Shown here: piece by piece, positions 13,301 through 22,438 of the stretch
How positions within the stretch are numbered: the stretch's first letter is position 1
Layout: the number at the start of each line of letters is the position of its first letter
NCBI RefSeq assembly: GCF_963678635.1
Contig: NC_087064.1
Coordinates: 14,499,802-14,563,801, forward strand
DNA from: Symsagittifera roscoffensis
Taxonomy: Eukaryota > Xenacoelomorpha > Acoela > Convolutidae
Length of the DNA stretch: 64,000 bases
Direction of reading: 5' to 3'
Translations under genes and position numbers: made by a program
Notes under the pieces: generated by a model
The model's input: only the letters and a program-made list of their open reading frames with translations
Databases searched by the model: none
What the model was told of the DNA's origin: nothing

Positions 13301-14924
13301 TAGGGAACCGAAATAATCAGCTTTTTTTTTGATCTCATGATCTAACTATGTTTGTATGACAAAAAAGTAAAACCATTACGAGATCAAACTGTGTACTGGA
13401 TATCTGCACATTTTGGTGCGATAGGAATCCTGGAATCCGGATAAAAACCATTAAATATGTTCCAAATTGTAATAGATTTTTGTTACAAAGTACTTGCTGA
13501 ATACAAACCCAATTACTTTTAACGTAAATTTGCCGGTACAATAACTGTGTAAATGAATTCCGCAAATTCAAGCGGATCGCGCAGGTGCAAGTGAAGCCCG
13601 CTTAAATTTTTATACAGGTTCCGTTCAAAAACGGTTTTAAATGTAGAATAGTAAAAAAAAATTCATTCGTGACTTGGAATTCAAAACAAAAGTATTAAAA
13701 AGTATACTTATTGTCGCAGATTTAACTATAGACTCAAGGTCCACATTTTGAGGCTTTTTAAAAAACTTGCGCTGAACAAAAAACTATTTTTTTAACGCAT
13801 TTTCAGAAAACAACACTGAACAAAAACTTTTCCAATCTAAATTTTTTGTGATGTTTACTATACTTCACTGTACTGTGGACTCAAAGTCCACATTTTTTAG
13901 CGTTTCATAAAAATAACAATAAACAAAAAAAAACTTTTCCAATCTATTTTTCTTGTGAATTATTATACTTAAGTTATTTTACCTGATTCTTATAGCTTTT
14001 TAATATAATCGCTCCGTTTTTTGAATCAGAAATTTATTTTCAAAATTATTGAAAAGATAAATGAACATTCTCTGCTATTTTAACATCAATAACCTACTTG
14101 AAAAAACGTACTTTTAATGATACATTTAACTTACTTCAGAGCATCTTCTATGATGGGAAGAGTGTTCAGGTGCTTCTGGTGGGCAGTGTTTTCAACAGTT
14201 TCCATCTACTCAAACAAGGTGAACAATTTAGATATCAAAAACAATTGATGACTTAACTTTGCTCTGCAAGTAAAATCTATGGCATAGATTTTGTTATATA
14301 CTGTAAATAAAATCAGCGGACAAAAAATACAGAGGTGCCATCATAGATTAAACACATGAAAACTTTATCGATAAACTGTTTTCAAAAACTATGAGCAAAT
14401 TGGATCGGTGTGAGTTTTCACGAACGTGGATTCGCAGAAAAAAAATTGCTGATTTTCAAATTTAAGGCTGATTTTCAAATTTATTCCCTGACATTTTAAT
14501 TGAAGGCAAGTTAGGTGATACAAAAACAAAATAGGCACATAAAAATGAGCTAAACTATTTTCAAATTGAATTACCTCAAAATTTGGGGAAGATTTTTTTC
14601 TGTATAAGTTTCATAGACGGCGCGTGAAAATGAACTAAACTATTTAACCATTCCAGTTACCAGCTGAAATTGTTTCTCCGAGACTGTTTTTTTTGTGTTC
14701 TAGGTTTCATAGACGGCATGCGTCCCAAATATAGTGAGGATGTAACTCTCACGGGCGTGCGATTTGTGCGGTTGACAGTGCCCAGTGCTGTGGGTGCAGC
14801 GTACATGGGTATGGGCATCCACAAAGAGACGCCCGCTTACCCCTTGGACATAGACTACTCTCTAAATGTAGAGACTGTCTACGAGACCAAACTCAACCAA
14901 GATCATCACTCTCAATCCAAATGA
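1269..14924 (+). CDS. NAGK: N-acetylglucosamine kinase (NAGK), nine exons, complete
   Basis: ROK/hexokinase-fold sugar kinase that phosphorylates free GlcNAc to GlcNAc-6-phosphate in amino-sugar salvage, in the cytosol. Exons: 1269-1366, 5380-5464, 6827-6925, 10593-10729, 11373-11485, 12060-12172, 12948-13133, 14140-14218, 14704-14924. The sum is 1131 nt, 376 residues plus TGA, and all splice phases agree. Visible family signatures: N-terminal phosphate loop GIEGGTTSST (residues 30-39), LSLSGG (96-101), WTD with the presumed catalytic Asp130, GTGQN (148-152), [14 protein letters not shown] (157-170) and DEASAYGIA (174-182). The length is close to the vertebrate enzyme (344 aa) apart from about 25 extra N-terminal residues. 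All introns are GT-AG; the donor after exon 4 (GTCACT) is weak. The ATG at 1269 is the first in frame after a stop at 1218. Introns 1-3 are packed with transposon remnants. The assignment is firm; the N-terminal exon is the least certain part. Confidence 0.93.
2366..2415 (-). repeat. End fragment of TTCCGAC-family repeat, inverted
   Basis: Reads CTCGTATACCAGGGGTAAGC then CCTGAATGTTCC, the reverse complement of the conserved tail (AGTCGGAACATTCAGGGC then TTTGCCCTGATACG) seen at 18488-18531. A diverged end remnant only. Confidence 0.55.
2569..2945 (+). mobile_element. hAT-type MITE, copy A (3' truncated)
   Basis: Starts CAGGGGCGGATCTAAG with a G homopolymer, then the internal block shared with copies B and C (GTCGACCAA...TTGATTTT, GGGTCCGTCAGCCAAAAATG, ATAGTACAAA). 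The right terminus is not recognisable. It lies in NAGK intron 1. Confidence 0.75.
4952..5223 (+). mobile_element. hAT-type MITE, copy B
   Basis: Terminal inverted repeats CAGGGGCGGATTTT and AAATCTGCCCCTG enclose 272 bp without an ORF. Flanks CATTGAAC and CATTAAAC form an 8-bp target duplication with one mismatch, diagnostic of the hAT superfamily. In NAGK intron 1. Confidence 0.85.
5380..5464 (+). CDS. NAGK: NAGK exon 2
   Basis: Acceptor TGCTGTAG before 5380 and donor GTGAGT at 5465. Encodes [14 protein letters not shown] through NPW, matching the N-terminal nucleotide-binding strand of NAGK. A hAT MITE begins 14 bp beyond the exon end. Confidence 0.92.
5479..5961. mobile_element. hAT-type MITE with perfect 8-bp target duplication in NAGK intron 2
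   Basis: A 483-bp element with 24-bp terminal inverted repeats beginning CAGGGCATATCAAAATACTA. Both flanks read CGCACAAG (5471-5478 and 5962-5969), a perfect 8-bp duplication typical of hAT insertion. The interior is rich in TTGCAATA palindromes and has no transposase. It landed 14 bp beyond the exon 2 end and leaves the GTGAGT donor intact. Confidence 0.93.
6287..6471 (+). repeat. 27-bp minisatellite, about 7 copies
   Basis: Unit approximates AGCTTTAATGGTCCGTG followed by CTTCTCCCAA, 27 bp long and therefore frame-preserving, so both strands show an open frame (9-residue repeats such as SNGPCFSKS). It lies in NAGK intron 2 and is not thought to be coding. Confidence 0.9.
6827..6925 (+). CDS. 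NAGK: NAGK exon 3
   Basis: Acceptor GATTTTAG and donor GTAAAT, phase 0 at both ends. Encodes [15 protein letters not shown]...[16 protein letters not shown], which aligns with the helix and 'PLRSLGLSLSGG' lead-in of the animal enzyme. Confidence 0.92.
6970..9379. other. NAGK intron 3, proximal part, no feature seen
   Basis: AT-rich intronic sequence with short homopolymers. I find no coding match, tandem array or terminal inverted repeat. Confidence 0.5.
9380..9960 (+). pseudogene. Decayed non-LTR (LINE, Jockey/CR1-type) reverse transcriptase fragment
   Basis: In shifting frames the + strand gives [16 protein letters not shown] (family NYRPISLLPVISKVLE), then [17 protein letters not shown] (family DLSKAFDTVDHxILLxK) and finally [16 protein letters not shown] (family LGPLLFLIYINDL). 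These are RT domains in the correct order, broken by frameshifts and stops. A dead LINE insertion inside NAGK intron 3, in the same orientation as the gene. Confidence 0.85.
10593..10729 (+). CDS. NAGK: NAGK exon 4 (catalytic Asp region)
   Basis: Acceptor TTGTTCAG. Encodes [18 protein letters not shown]...[14 protein letters not shown], including the Asp of the family's TTD-AAG motif. The donor is AAG|GTCACT, a non-consensus but GT-starting site. The reading frame continues correctly into exon 5 through a split AGA codon. Confidence 0.9.
11373..11485 (+). CDS. NAGK: NAGK exon 5 (GTG and CGGWG motifs)
   Basis: Acceptor GTTGCAG. Encodes [20 protein letters not shown] and [14 protein letters not shown], the most conserved block of the family (ATP and substrate loops). 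Donor G|GTATCT. Confidence 0.95.
12060..12172 (+). CDS. NAGK: NAGK exon 6
   Basis: Acceptor GTTGTAG and donor AAG|GTACGC. Encodes [17 protein letters not shown]... to IHEYFK, matching AYWIAHQAVK...MFHYFQ of the vertebrate enzyme. Confidence 0.93.
12948..13133 (+). CDS. NAGK: NAGK exon 7
   Basis: Acceptor CATTTAG and donor CCA|GTTAGT; exactly 62 codons, phase 0. Encodes [20 protein letters not shown]...[18 protein letters not shown], matching the helical C-terminal domain (RFAGFCRKIAEGA...GEMLGRHIVAVLP). Confidence 0.95.
13728..13972 (+). repeat. Two diverged direct copies (~120 bp) in NAGK intron 7
   Basis: Both copies contain GACTCAAGGTCCACATTTT or GACTCAAAGTCCACATTTT, then AACTTTTCCAATCTA and a TATACTT tail. 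A small intronic duplication. Confidence 0.65.
14140..14218 (+). CDS. NAGK: NAGK exon 8
   Basis: Acceptor TTACTTCAG and donor CAAG|GTGAAC. Encodes [20 protein letters not shown], matching GLPILCVGSVWKSWELLK. The phase-1 end joins exon 9. Confidence 0.93.
14704..14924 (+). CDS. NAGK: NAGK exon 9 (C terminus)
   Basis: Acceptor GTTCTAG. Encodes [14 protein letters not shown]..., then [17 protein letters not shown] (the family's LRHSSALGGASLGARH) and an acidic tail, ending at TGA 14922-14924. An AATAAA lies at 14967-14972, 43 nt past the stop, and is a candidate polyadenylation signal. Confidence 0.92.
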
Positions 14925-14953
14925 AAAAGCCCAAAAATAACAAATTATTTCAG

Positions 14954-15110
14954 ACAACGAGCCAAAAATAAAGGATCAGATTGACAACTGCCATACTGCT
15001 AACGCCGTTTTGTATTTAAACACGCTCTTCACAGAGCCATGGCCGAACTTTGGGTGGTTTGTCAAGGACCCATTGTTGATTCGGAGCATATATTTTCTTT
15101 TGTACACGAG
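14954..15110 (+). CDS. Orphan exon-like segment, unidentified
   Basis: Begins after a good acceptor (AAATTATTTCAG) only 29 bp beyond the NAGK stop and ends at ACGAG|GTAGCC. In the frame starting two bases in, it is open for 51 codons and reads coding-like, including LNTLFTEPWPNFGWFVKD and PLLIRSIYFLLYT, with an amphipathic to hydrophobic end. Phase 2 at both ends means partner exons would be needed on each side; none was found in the MITE-rich sequence downstream. It might be an alternative 3' exon region of the NAGK locus, an exon of a nested gene, or chance. I do not recognise the protein. Confidence 0.35.
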
Positions 15111-15235
15111 GTAGCCTCTTCACATGCGCTTATATCAGATACATGACCATTAATTGTAAAACGTCGATTTAATTTGTAAATTGAAAAATTAAATTTTGGT
15201 TTAACTTATTTTTTACGTCAAAAAATGGGTGCATT

Positions 15236-15565
15236 TACAAAACAATCCCATACAAAACAGTCCAAGACAAAATATTCCAAAAAATCATGTAACGAAGGAA
15301 AAAAAACAGTCCGGCTTAAGGTCGCCAGTGAGCGCGCTGCCCTCGCCGCTTTGCATCGATAACCGGCTCTAAATTTTGTATTAAGTCCTACCCTCTGTTG
15401 GCGAGCTCGCAACACGCTGGCGCGACTGCGGCGGTCACTAGTTTTTTAAAATGTTTGTTGAACAAAGGACAATTCTCGGCCTACCGGCTTGTTAAAACAA
15501 TGATTACTAGGGACTGTTTTTCGGACTGTTTTGTATCGGACTGATTTGTGTGGGACTGTTTGAAC
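15236..15565. mobile_element. Foldback-type element with CAGTCC/GGACTG arms
   Basis: The left part repeats ATACAAAACAGTCC-like words and the right part repeats GGACTGTTTTGTATC-like words in inverted orientation, around a GC-richer core (15310-15440). No ORF of note. Structure suggests a foldback MITE; superfamily not determinable. Confidence 0.5.
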
Positions 15566-15890
15566 AGACACAAAAAATGAATGTATCAATTAAAAAAAAA
15601 ACAAATATTGTTCTGATATTGTAGCATTTTCGGAAAAAATATTTTTTTCTTGTAGCATTTTTGGAAAAAAATGATTTTCGGTGTTTTATTTTATAAAAAT
15701 TATGAATGACCTTGCATTACATATAAAATTGAATAAACTATGAATGCATTTGCTTTGTTCTTATTGGTATGTGGATTGTTTTGGCTTCTCTTTTAAGGTC
15801 TCCATTAGAAACTTCGCCAAAAAATCAATTTCAAAAAATATTCGGTCAAAAACTTCAAAATGAGTCAACTTATAGACTATCAAAAATTTG

Positions 15891-16097
15891 GGATCTACTT
15901 AACAATCTCTCCCCCTATCAAGAAAGGGGGAGATTGTTAAGTAGATTAATTGCAGCGAATTTTCGACCAATCAGAATGCAGCAAAATTTGAGTTTACATT
16001 CAACGCTCTAGTGCGAACTTAATGTTTTTATTTACAGTGCTGGCGATTCTTCAGTAGATACGTTAGAGGAGGGGGAAATAGATTGTTAAGTAGATCC
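15891..16097. mobile_element. Hairpin MITE (GGATCTACTTAACAATC ends), copy 1
   Basis: A 207-bp element with inverted ends GGATCTACTTAACAATC and GATTGTTAAGTAGATCC. A second internal hairpin (15892-15915 against 15926-15946) repeats the end sequence next to a C5/G5 stem. A related element lies in opposite orientation at 56240-56429 and shares the internal TCTGATTGGTCGAA word. Confidence 0.8.
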
Positions 16098-16221
16098 AAA
16101 ATTAGGTAGGGACTTTTCAGTGTATAAGTTACCAAATTCATAGATATTTTTTTGGTTCGAACAACTTGATTGAACGAGCTCACTGGAAAAGCAAAAAGGT
16201 CATGTTCTTATAAAAAGTGTT

Positions 16222-16305
16222 AACCAAAAACTGTGAACCAAAAACTGTGAACCAAAAAATGTGAACCAAAAACAGTGAACCAAACACTGTGAACCAAAAA
16301 CTGTA
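16222..16305 (+). repeat. 14-bp tandem repeat, 6 copies
   Basis: Unit AACCAAAAACTGTG, six near-identical head-to-tail copies. Confidence 0.92.
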
Positions 16306-16870
16306 ATACAGCTATAAGTATTGAAGTCTACCTCTTACTTCCGGCACTAATAGTATGGTGTGCGTGAGTATATGCAAAAGGAGTCGTCCAAATGCAGGTT
16401 TCGTTCCAAAACCCAGGAGCTTTCAGGCCATACGAAAAACAAGTATGACATGATAATCGGTGATCTATTGTGTTGAGTGTTTGTCGTGGATTCGAAAAAT
16501 AGGTATAATTAATTAAGTCTGGTTTTCCTAATCCAGTTAATTTCGGTCAGTCAATGACAATACTCTAAAATTTTTGAATTCCTAAAAAATTTTGATTCGT
16601 GAGAATGTTAATAATCCTATTGGAATCCTATTTTACATCTAGAACAACTTTTCGTTCGCAAATAATATGCTAGAACATATGTATATATTTTTTGATCAAT
16701 AGTTAATGTCTTCATGTCTATGTGCGGCACTTTTTTAAACAGCAAAAAAAGCAAGCGTAAAACCGATTGGTTTTTCATTTTCGTTGTTTCTTTTGAATTT
16801 TTGATTTAGACTACTCTAGTTGCACCATGTTAAAAACTGGAAGAATTTCAGTCATTTTTCATGCATATTT

Positions 16871-17246
16871 GTTCCGACTTTCGGTACGAAAGTAACGGAA
16901 TATTTGTGCTCGGGGTGGGTTTTTTTTTCTTCAAACAAAGTTCGACTTTTTAACTAGCCATTTTTGACGGAATTTTTTTTTATCATTCAAAAAGTATTGT
17001 TGTCCTGAGCCTAAATTTGAAAAGATATTTCACCTGTGATCATTTTTCGTAAAGTTATGAGGGTTTAAAGATTGCCATTTTGGCCATTTTGACCAATTTG
17101 GGACAATTAACGCGCGATATAATTCGCGCTATTAACTCGTAAGCGGAGATTTAATCCGTCTTATAAATTGTTCCAAGTTGGTTGAACGAAGCTTATTTGC
17201 CATAATTGATTTGTTACAATGAACGAAATCTCTCTTTTTGTACTTT
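16871..17246 (+). repeat. TTCCGAC-family element, copy 1 (3' truncated)
   Basis: Starts GTTCCGACTTTCGGTACGAA with a self-complementary head (ACTTTCG-GTA-CGAAAGT), followed by AACTAGCCATTTTTGACGG, AATTAACGCGCGATATAA and AAGCGGAGATTTAATCCG. It stops at ...CTTTTTGTACTT and abuts the Gypsy RT fragment at 17252. Confidence 0.85.
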
Positions 17247-17251
17247 CTCAG

Positions 17252-17990
17252 CATCTCAGAGAAACCTGGGTCAGTGTGCTTGCCATCATTGGAACTCAGT
17301 CAGCTACCTTCGGACAATCTGATCAGCAGTCATTGCAACCACGAAATTGTCCGCGGTAAACATACGAAATCAAAAAAAAAATGAAAACTGCCATGGCTTA
17401 TCAGGGTAATTCTTTCTAATGGAAGACATATTGCCTCTAAAGTTTTGATCGAAGACCATAACTGTATTGTGGGAGTGGTCTTCAAAAGGTTATACACCAA
17501 AAAGTTTGCGTTAAAGCTCTCTAAAAAAGGGTTCTCAGTCGACAAACTGTCGTGGTTGGGCTCTGACGTTGATGAGTCAGGCTATCCGTCAGAACAATAG
17601 AAGACTAAGTCAATCTTAAACTTAATTCCGCCAAAGACACTAGAGCAACTGCTATTATTAGAGGGAGCCTTAAATCTGCAATTTCAGTCTGCAATTTAAA
17701 CCCAAATCTGCAAACTTATACCGAACATTCGGACCTTCACTAAAGAGAAAAAACAAGTAGAAACTCACTTAGTCGGAAAAGCAAACCGTGGTTTTCAAGA
17801 AAATACTCGTGGAAATAGTTACAATAACAAAAATAAGTCACTATGATGCTTCCAAGCGCTTCAAGGTAAAATTTTACGCAAGTCATAAGTCTTTGGAGAA
17901 GCGTTTGAACAAGAAGTGGAAGAAGATGTTTTCTCAATCAGCGAGAGCAAAAGTATCATAAAAATAATTGGAAATGTTAGCTTTTGTTTG
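17252..17990 (+). pseudogene. Gypsy RT fragment, duplicate of 61702-62440
   Basis: Near-identical to 61702-62440 (same CATCTCAGAGAAACCTGGGT start, same TGTTAGCTTTTGTTTG end), with small indels and extra stops. Covers the RT palm to RT-RNase H linker only. It is bounded on both sides by TTCCGAC-family copies. Confidence 0.85.
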
Positions 17991-17997
17991 AGTAATT

Positions 17998-18531
17998 GTT
18001 CCGACTTTCGGTACGAAAGTAACGGAATATTTGTGCTCGGGGTAGGTTTTTTTTTCTTCAGACAAATTTCGACTTTTTAACTAGCCATTTTTGACGAAAT
18101 TTTTTTTATCTTTAAAAAGGTATTGCTGTCTTGAGCTCAAATTTGAAAAGATATTTTACCTGTGATCATTTTTCGTAAAGTAATGGGGGTTTAAAGATTG
18201 CCATTTTGACCAATTTGGGACAAATAACGCGCGATATATTTCGCGCTTTTAACGCGTAAGCGGAGAGTTAATCCTTCTTAAAATTGTTCCAAATTGGTTG
18301 AAAGAAGCTTATTTACCATAATTGATTTGTTACAGGGGCGAAATCTATCCTTTTGTACTTTATATGGCGTGTTGGGGGATGATTTTTTATCAAAAACTTC
18401 AAATTTTAGAAGAAAAAAAATATCATTTTATTTCATTACATTCAATTTTTTTATGTTATTACTGCTCCATAAAACTTTAAAAGGCAGTCGGAACATTCAG
18501 GGCTTTGCCCTGATACGAACAGTATTGTCTG
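17998..18531 (+). repeat. TTCCGAC-family element, copy 2 (full length)
   Basis: About 530 bp from GTTCCGACTTTCGGTACG to the tail AGTCGGAACATTCAGGGC-TTT-GCCCTGATACGAACAG. The GTTCCGACT head and AGTCGGAAC near the tail are inverted repeats, and the tail carries a CAGGGC-TTT-GCCCTG stem-loop. No coding capacity. A MITE-like or rolling-circle-like non-autonomous element; superfamily not assigned. Confidence 0.85.
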
Positions 18532-18678
18532 TTTTTTCATTGCTTTGATTTCAGCAGTGCGCAAACTGCGCGAGTTCAGTAGTATTCAATGAGCAACGAC
18601 GAATTAGTGATATTAAGCATTTAACAAGAAAATTCAATTTCACAAAGAAGCATACTTATTTGTCTAAAAATTTTTATT

Positions 18679-19039
18679 GTTCCGACTTTCGATACGAAAG
18701 TAACGGAATAACTGTCATCTGGTGGGTTTTTTTTCTTCAGACAAATTTTTTAACTAGCCATTTTTGACGGAAATTTTTTTATATCATTCAAAAAATATTG
18801 TTGTTCCGAGCTTAAATTTGAAAAGAAATTTCACCAGTGATCATTTTTCGTAAAGTTATGAGGGTTTAAAGATTGCCATTTTGGCCATTTTGACAAATTT
18901 GAGACAATTAACGCATGATATAGTTCGCGCTATTAACGCGTAACCGGAGATTAAATCCGTCTTATAAATCGTTCCAAATTTGTTGAACGAAGCTTATTTG
19001 CCATAATCGATTGTTGCAAGGAACGAAATCTCTCTTTTT
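18679..19039 (+). repeat. TTCCGAC-family element, copy 3 (3' truncated)
   Basis: Same head and body as the other copies, ending at CTCTCTTTTTG, essentially where copy 1 is also truncated, and joined directly to the head of copy 4. Confidence 0.85.
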
Positions 19040-19574
19040 GTTCCGTTTTTCGATACGAAAGTAACGGAATATTTGTGCTCGAGGTGGGTTTTTTTTCTTC
19101 AGACAATTTTCGACTTTTTAACTAGACATTTTTGACGGAACTTTCTTACATCATTCAAAGGGTATTGTTGTCCCGAGTTCAAAATTGAAAAGATATTTCA
19201 CATATGATCTTTTTCGTAAAGTTATTGGGGTTTAAAGATTGCCATTTTGGTCAATTTTGGAAAATTAACGCGCGATATAATTCGCACTAGAAACGCGTAA
19301 GCGGAGATTTAATCCGTATTAGAAATGATTCCAAATTGTTGAAAGAAGCTTAATTGCCATAGTGGATCTGTTACTAGTGAAGAATTTATTGTTTTGTACT
19401 TATATGGCGTGTGGGGTGATGGTTTTCAAAGAAAAATTCCAAATTAAAAAAAAAATTTCCACTTTATTTTATTTCATTTAATTTTTTTATGTTGATCATG
19501 TTATTACTGCTCCATAAACCTTAAAGGGCAGTCGGAACAATAGGGGCTTTGCCCTGATACGAGCAATCTTGTTT
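19040..19574 (+). repeat. TTCCGAC-family element, copy 4 (full length)
   Basis: GTTCCGTTTTTCGATACGAA head through the AGTCGGAACAATAGGGGC-TTT-GCCCTGATACGAG tail. Head-to-tail with copy 3. Confidence 0.85.
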
Positions 19575-20328
19575 GTAATTTGCTTCCAGAGCTAAGCACA
19601 CAATAAACTTAAAAGTTACAATTGAAACGAATCATTGGGTTTTCATTTTTTCAGCACCAACAATTCAGCGTATATATTTTGATCTCCGATGACCGATGAT
19701 CAAGTTGGTATCTTCACTTTTCTTTTTTTTTTGGTTTCGACTTTCAGACAACTATTAAATGCGTACCTTTTTTCTAATCCCATTTGTTTTTTTAGAATTT
19801 TTTTAAAAGATTTTTACTTTTTTGTATATTGCTGGACATTGCATAGCTGACCGCAAGTGACTAATCAAATGCACGCAAACTTTCAAATCCAGACAGAATT
19901 CACGCTAAGAGAGGTGTTCAAAAAGTGCACTGTTTCTTTTAATATGCTTGAGTTGATTGCACCAAACAAAGTCTTGGGTAAAAATAGATTATAATTCGAA
20001 AACCATGCAAAAAAGGTTGCCATCATAATCAACAATATATAACCAATTAAGGCAAAGTTTTCCATAGTGATAGCAAGGAAAATGTATTATACCTCTCTAT
20101 GTCTGTAAATGTGCTTGGAGGTTTTACCCACTCGCGGAATGGGTGTTATCATGGAGAGGGGTCATATTTTGAAGCAACAAAAAACAACCTAAGTTGGACT
20201 AGGGATAGTACTGCGAAAAAAAGTGAAAACAAAATAAAAAGACAAAAAATGTTTCTCTTGACATAATGCAACTGTCAATTGTCGGACAACTTTCAGCAAG
20301 AAATGATTATACTTTTCTAATTTATCAT

Positions 20329-20681
20329 CAAGGCGGATTTAGGGGGGGGGGGGGGAGGAACGGACGCCCCCCCTCAAAAATTCGACCCCTGCCGGCCCAA
20401 AGGGTCCCCTTTTTGGTACTTTTTAAGAAATCCATTTTTGGCCGACCGATTCTAAAATGTTTCTAAAGGCGCCTTTTCCAAAAAGTGCCAAAAACGCCTT
20501 TTTCGACTGTTTTTTCAAAACTTTGCCTACGGCGCAGAAATTCTGGCTAAAACAGGGACTAAACTATGCGTAGGGAGAGCTCAAAAATCAATTCGGTCGA
20601 CCTAAAAAAAAGGTCGACAAAATTTCGAAAAAATTTTTAAAATCCACCTCCTCCCTCGAGAAAATCCTAGATCCGCCCCTG
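20329..20681 (-). mobile_element. hAT-type MITE, copy C, with perfect 8-bp target duplication
   Basis: A 353-bp element from CAAGGCGGATTTAGGGGG to AAAATCCTAGATCCGCCCCTG's end at 20681. TTTATCAT flanks it on both sides (20321-20328 and 20682-20689), a perfect 8-bp duplication. The internal block (GTCGACC, GGCCGACC, TTTTTGGTACTTTTT) is the reverse complement of that in copies A and B. Confidence 0.93.
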
Positions 20682-20831
20682 TTTATCATAATCCATTATA
20701 TGTTCTTAATTGTGTAAGAAAATAGAAACATAGTAAATCATTTTTACTCAGCTATAATCTATAATTTTTGAATAATAAAGAGCCAGCAATGAAAATCTGA
20801 AACCATGTATTATGATTAAGCTGTAGACTTA

Positions 20832-21565
20832 CAGTGCTGATTTAAATTATCCAGAAAAAACACATAAAAATTTAAAATTCAAAACGCGTTTTTCTAAAAA
20901 AAGGTTTATTTTTAGACAAAAAGTAATGAGGACAAAAGTTGCTTAGAATTTGAGCAGAACTATTATGGTGCAATTTTTTTGCTAAAAAAATTATTTATCG
21001 GGCCCGAAGTTTTACTCCGAATACGGATCATTTTAGAATTTTTTTAGTTCATTTAAAAATTGCAAAAAACTACACAATCAAATACTGTCAAAGTTAGTTC
21101 AAAGTGAGCCCCTTTATGTGGCCCAAAAATTTCAAGAAGGGTATACTCGTCAAAATTTTTATTTTTGTTTGATAGCCAAAATAGTCATTTTTACTATATA
21201 AAAGCCATTAATTTCTTTCAAAAACATTTTTTTAACGTTTTTGCGCAATTTTTGGAGACCATATTTTTCTTAAACTTTGTTGGGTCACGTAAAAAGTTTA
21301 CTTTGATAGGGCTTTAACAGTAATGAATCCGTAGTTTTGGTGTAATTTTTAATTGAATAAAAATGTCTAAAACGATCCGATTTTGTGGTAAAATTTTGGG
21401 CACGAATTTTGCAAAACACATTGCACCATAATGATTCTTCTAAAACTCTAAGTAAATTATTTATTCATCATTTATTATCTAAAATCAACCCAATTCGAAA
21501 AAAAAATGTGTTTTAAATTTCATCGTTTTTTTTTCATTTTGTCCGAATAATTTAAATCAGCACTG
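20832..21565. mobile_element. Tc1/mariner-type MITE, 734 bp
   Basis: Long inverted ends CAGTGCTGATTTAAATTATC and its complement AATAATTTAAATCAGCACTG, flanked by TA on both sides (20830-20831, 21566-21567), the Tc1/mariner target signature. Further inner matches (TATTATGGTGCAAT and ATTGCACCATAAT) show that the inverted repeats extend well over 100 bp. No transposase frame. Confidence 0.88.
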
Positions 21566-21567
21566 TA

Positions 21568-22337
21568 AAATCGTCAGACAATAAATAAGAATAAAAGAAA
21601 CTTTGTAGGAGTGCAACTGGGCTTCTATTGCACGATTTCTTCACTCATATTTTGAAAAACTTGCTTGTCACCGAACATTGAAATAGTTTTAAAAAATTTA
21701 ATTCCCTCAATTAATCAAGTGATTTTGGAAATTGAGGTTTAATTATTTTTTTTGTTTCAGTTAGTAATGAATTTAAACAAATGTCTACGCCCCCCTTGTA
21801 TCGCTATGGATTGGATTTCACACAGCTCGTTTCAATTAAATATCGTCCAAACCTGTACAAATTTCAAGTAGCCGTGAACTTAGAAATCATATTTGCTCCT
21901 AAATTTTAGACTAGGTTGCTCCATAATTGAGTTCACGTGAAAATTTCCATAACCATCAAAAAGACAACAAAACGAAAGTGTGAACAGATGAAAAAAGACT
22001 ATTGAAGTTCAAAATTAGACTCATAAAAAGTATTTTTCACACTGAATAAACTGTTAGCTGACCTCACTAAATCTAAATAAATATAAATATATTTCAATAT
22101 AAACACACTAAACTGCAAAAAATTCCATATAAAAGGAACACCAATAGCAAAATTTATCATATGAAATCAAACCTGTTTGTTTGATAGTTGCAATATTTAG
22201 TTTCGATAGAACAAAATTTACAGAGACAAAGATCATAAACTGTTTTATCCGCTCGTTCAGTTGCCACAAACGCATTCTGTTTGACAGTTGCAATATATTT
22301 AACTTTGTCAACCTATTACAAAAATACCACATAAACC
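21568..22337. other. Intergenic upstream of the NPC2-like gene
   Basis: No gene seen. Contains two TTTGA(T/C)AGTTGCAATAT words about 100 bp apart just upstream of the start codon; their role is unknown. Confidence 0.4.
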
Positions 22338-22438
22338 ATGACTTGCATCGGGTCCATCTTGTCATATACTGCATCTGTTTTGATTTTCGTACTTCAAATT
22401 GAAGCCTCGTCCGCATCATTTTATGACTTTCTTAGCAG
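22338..22438 (+). CDS. NPC2-like exon 1 (signal peptide)
   Basis: ATG in the context AAACCATGA. Encodes MTCIGSILSYTASVLIFVL then QIEASSASFYDFLS, a classic signal peptide with an Ala/Ser cleavage region. Donor CAG|GTAAAA. The phase-2 end (AG) plus T22777 makes a Ser codon. Confidence 0.8.

Noticed and set aside
16222-16305. CRISPR-like array
   Set aside because: 14-bp head-to-tail repeat without spacers in a eukaryotic genome.
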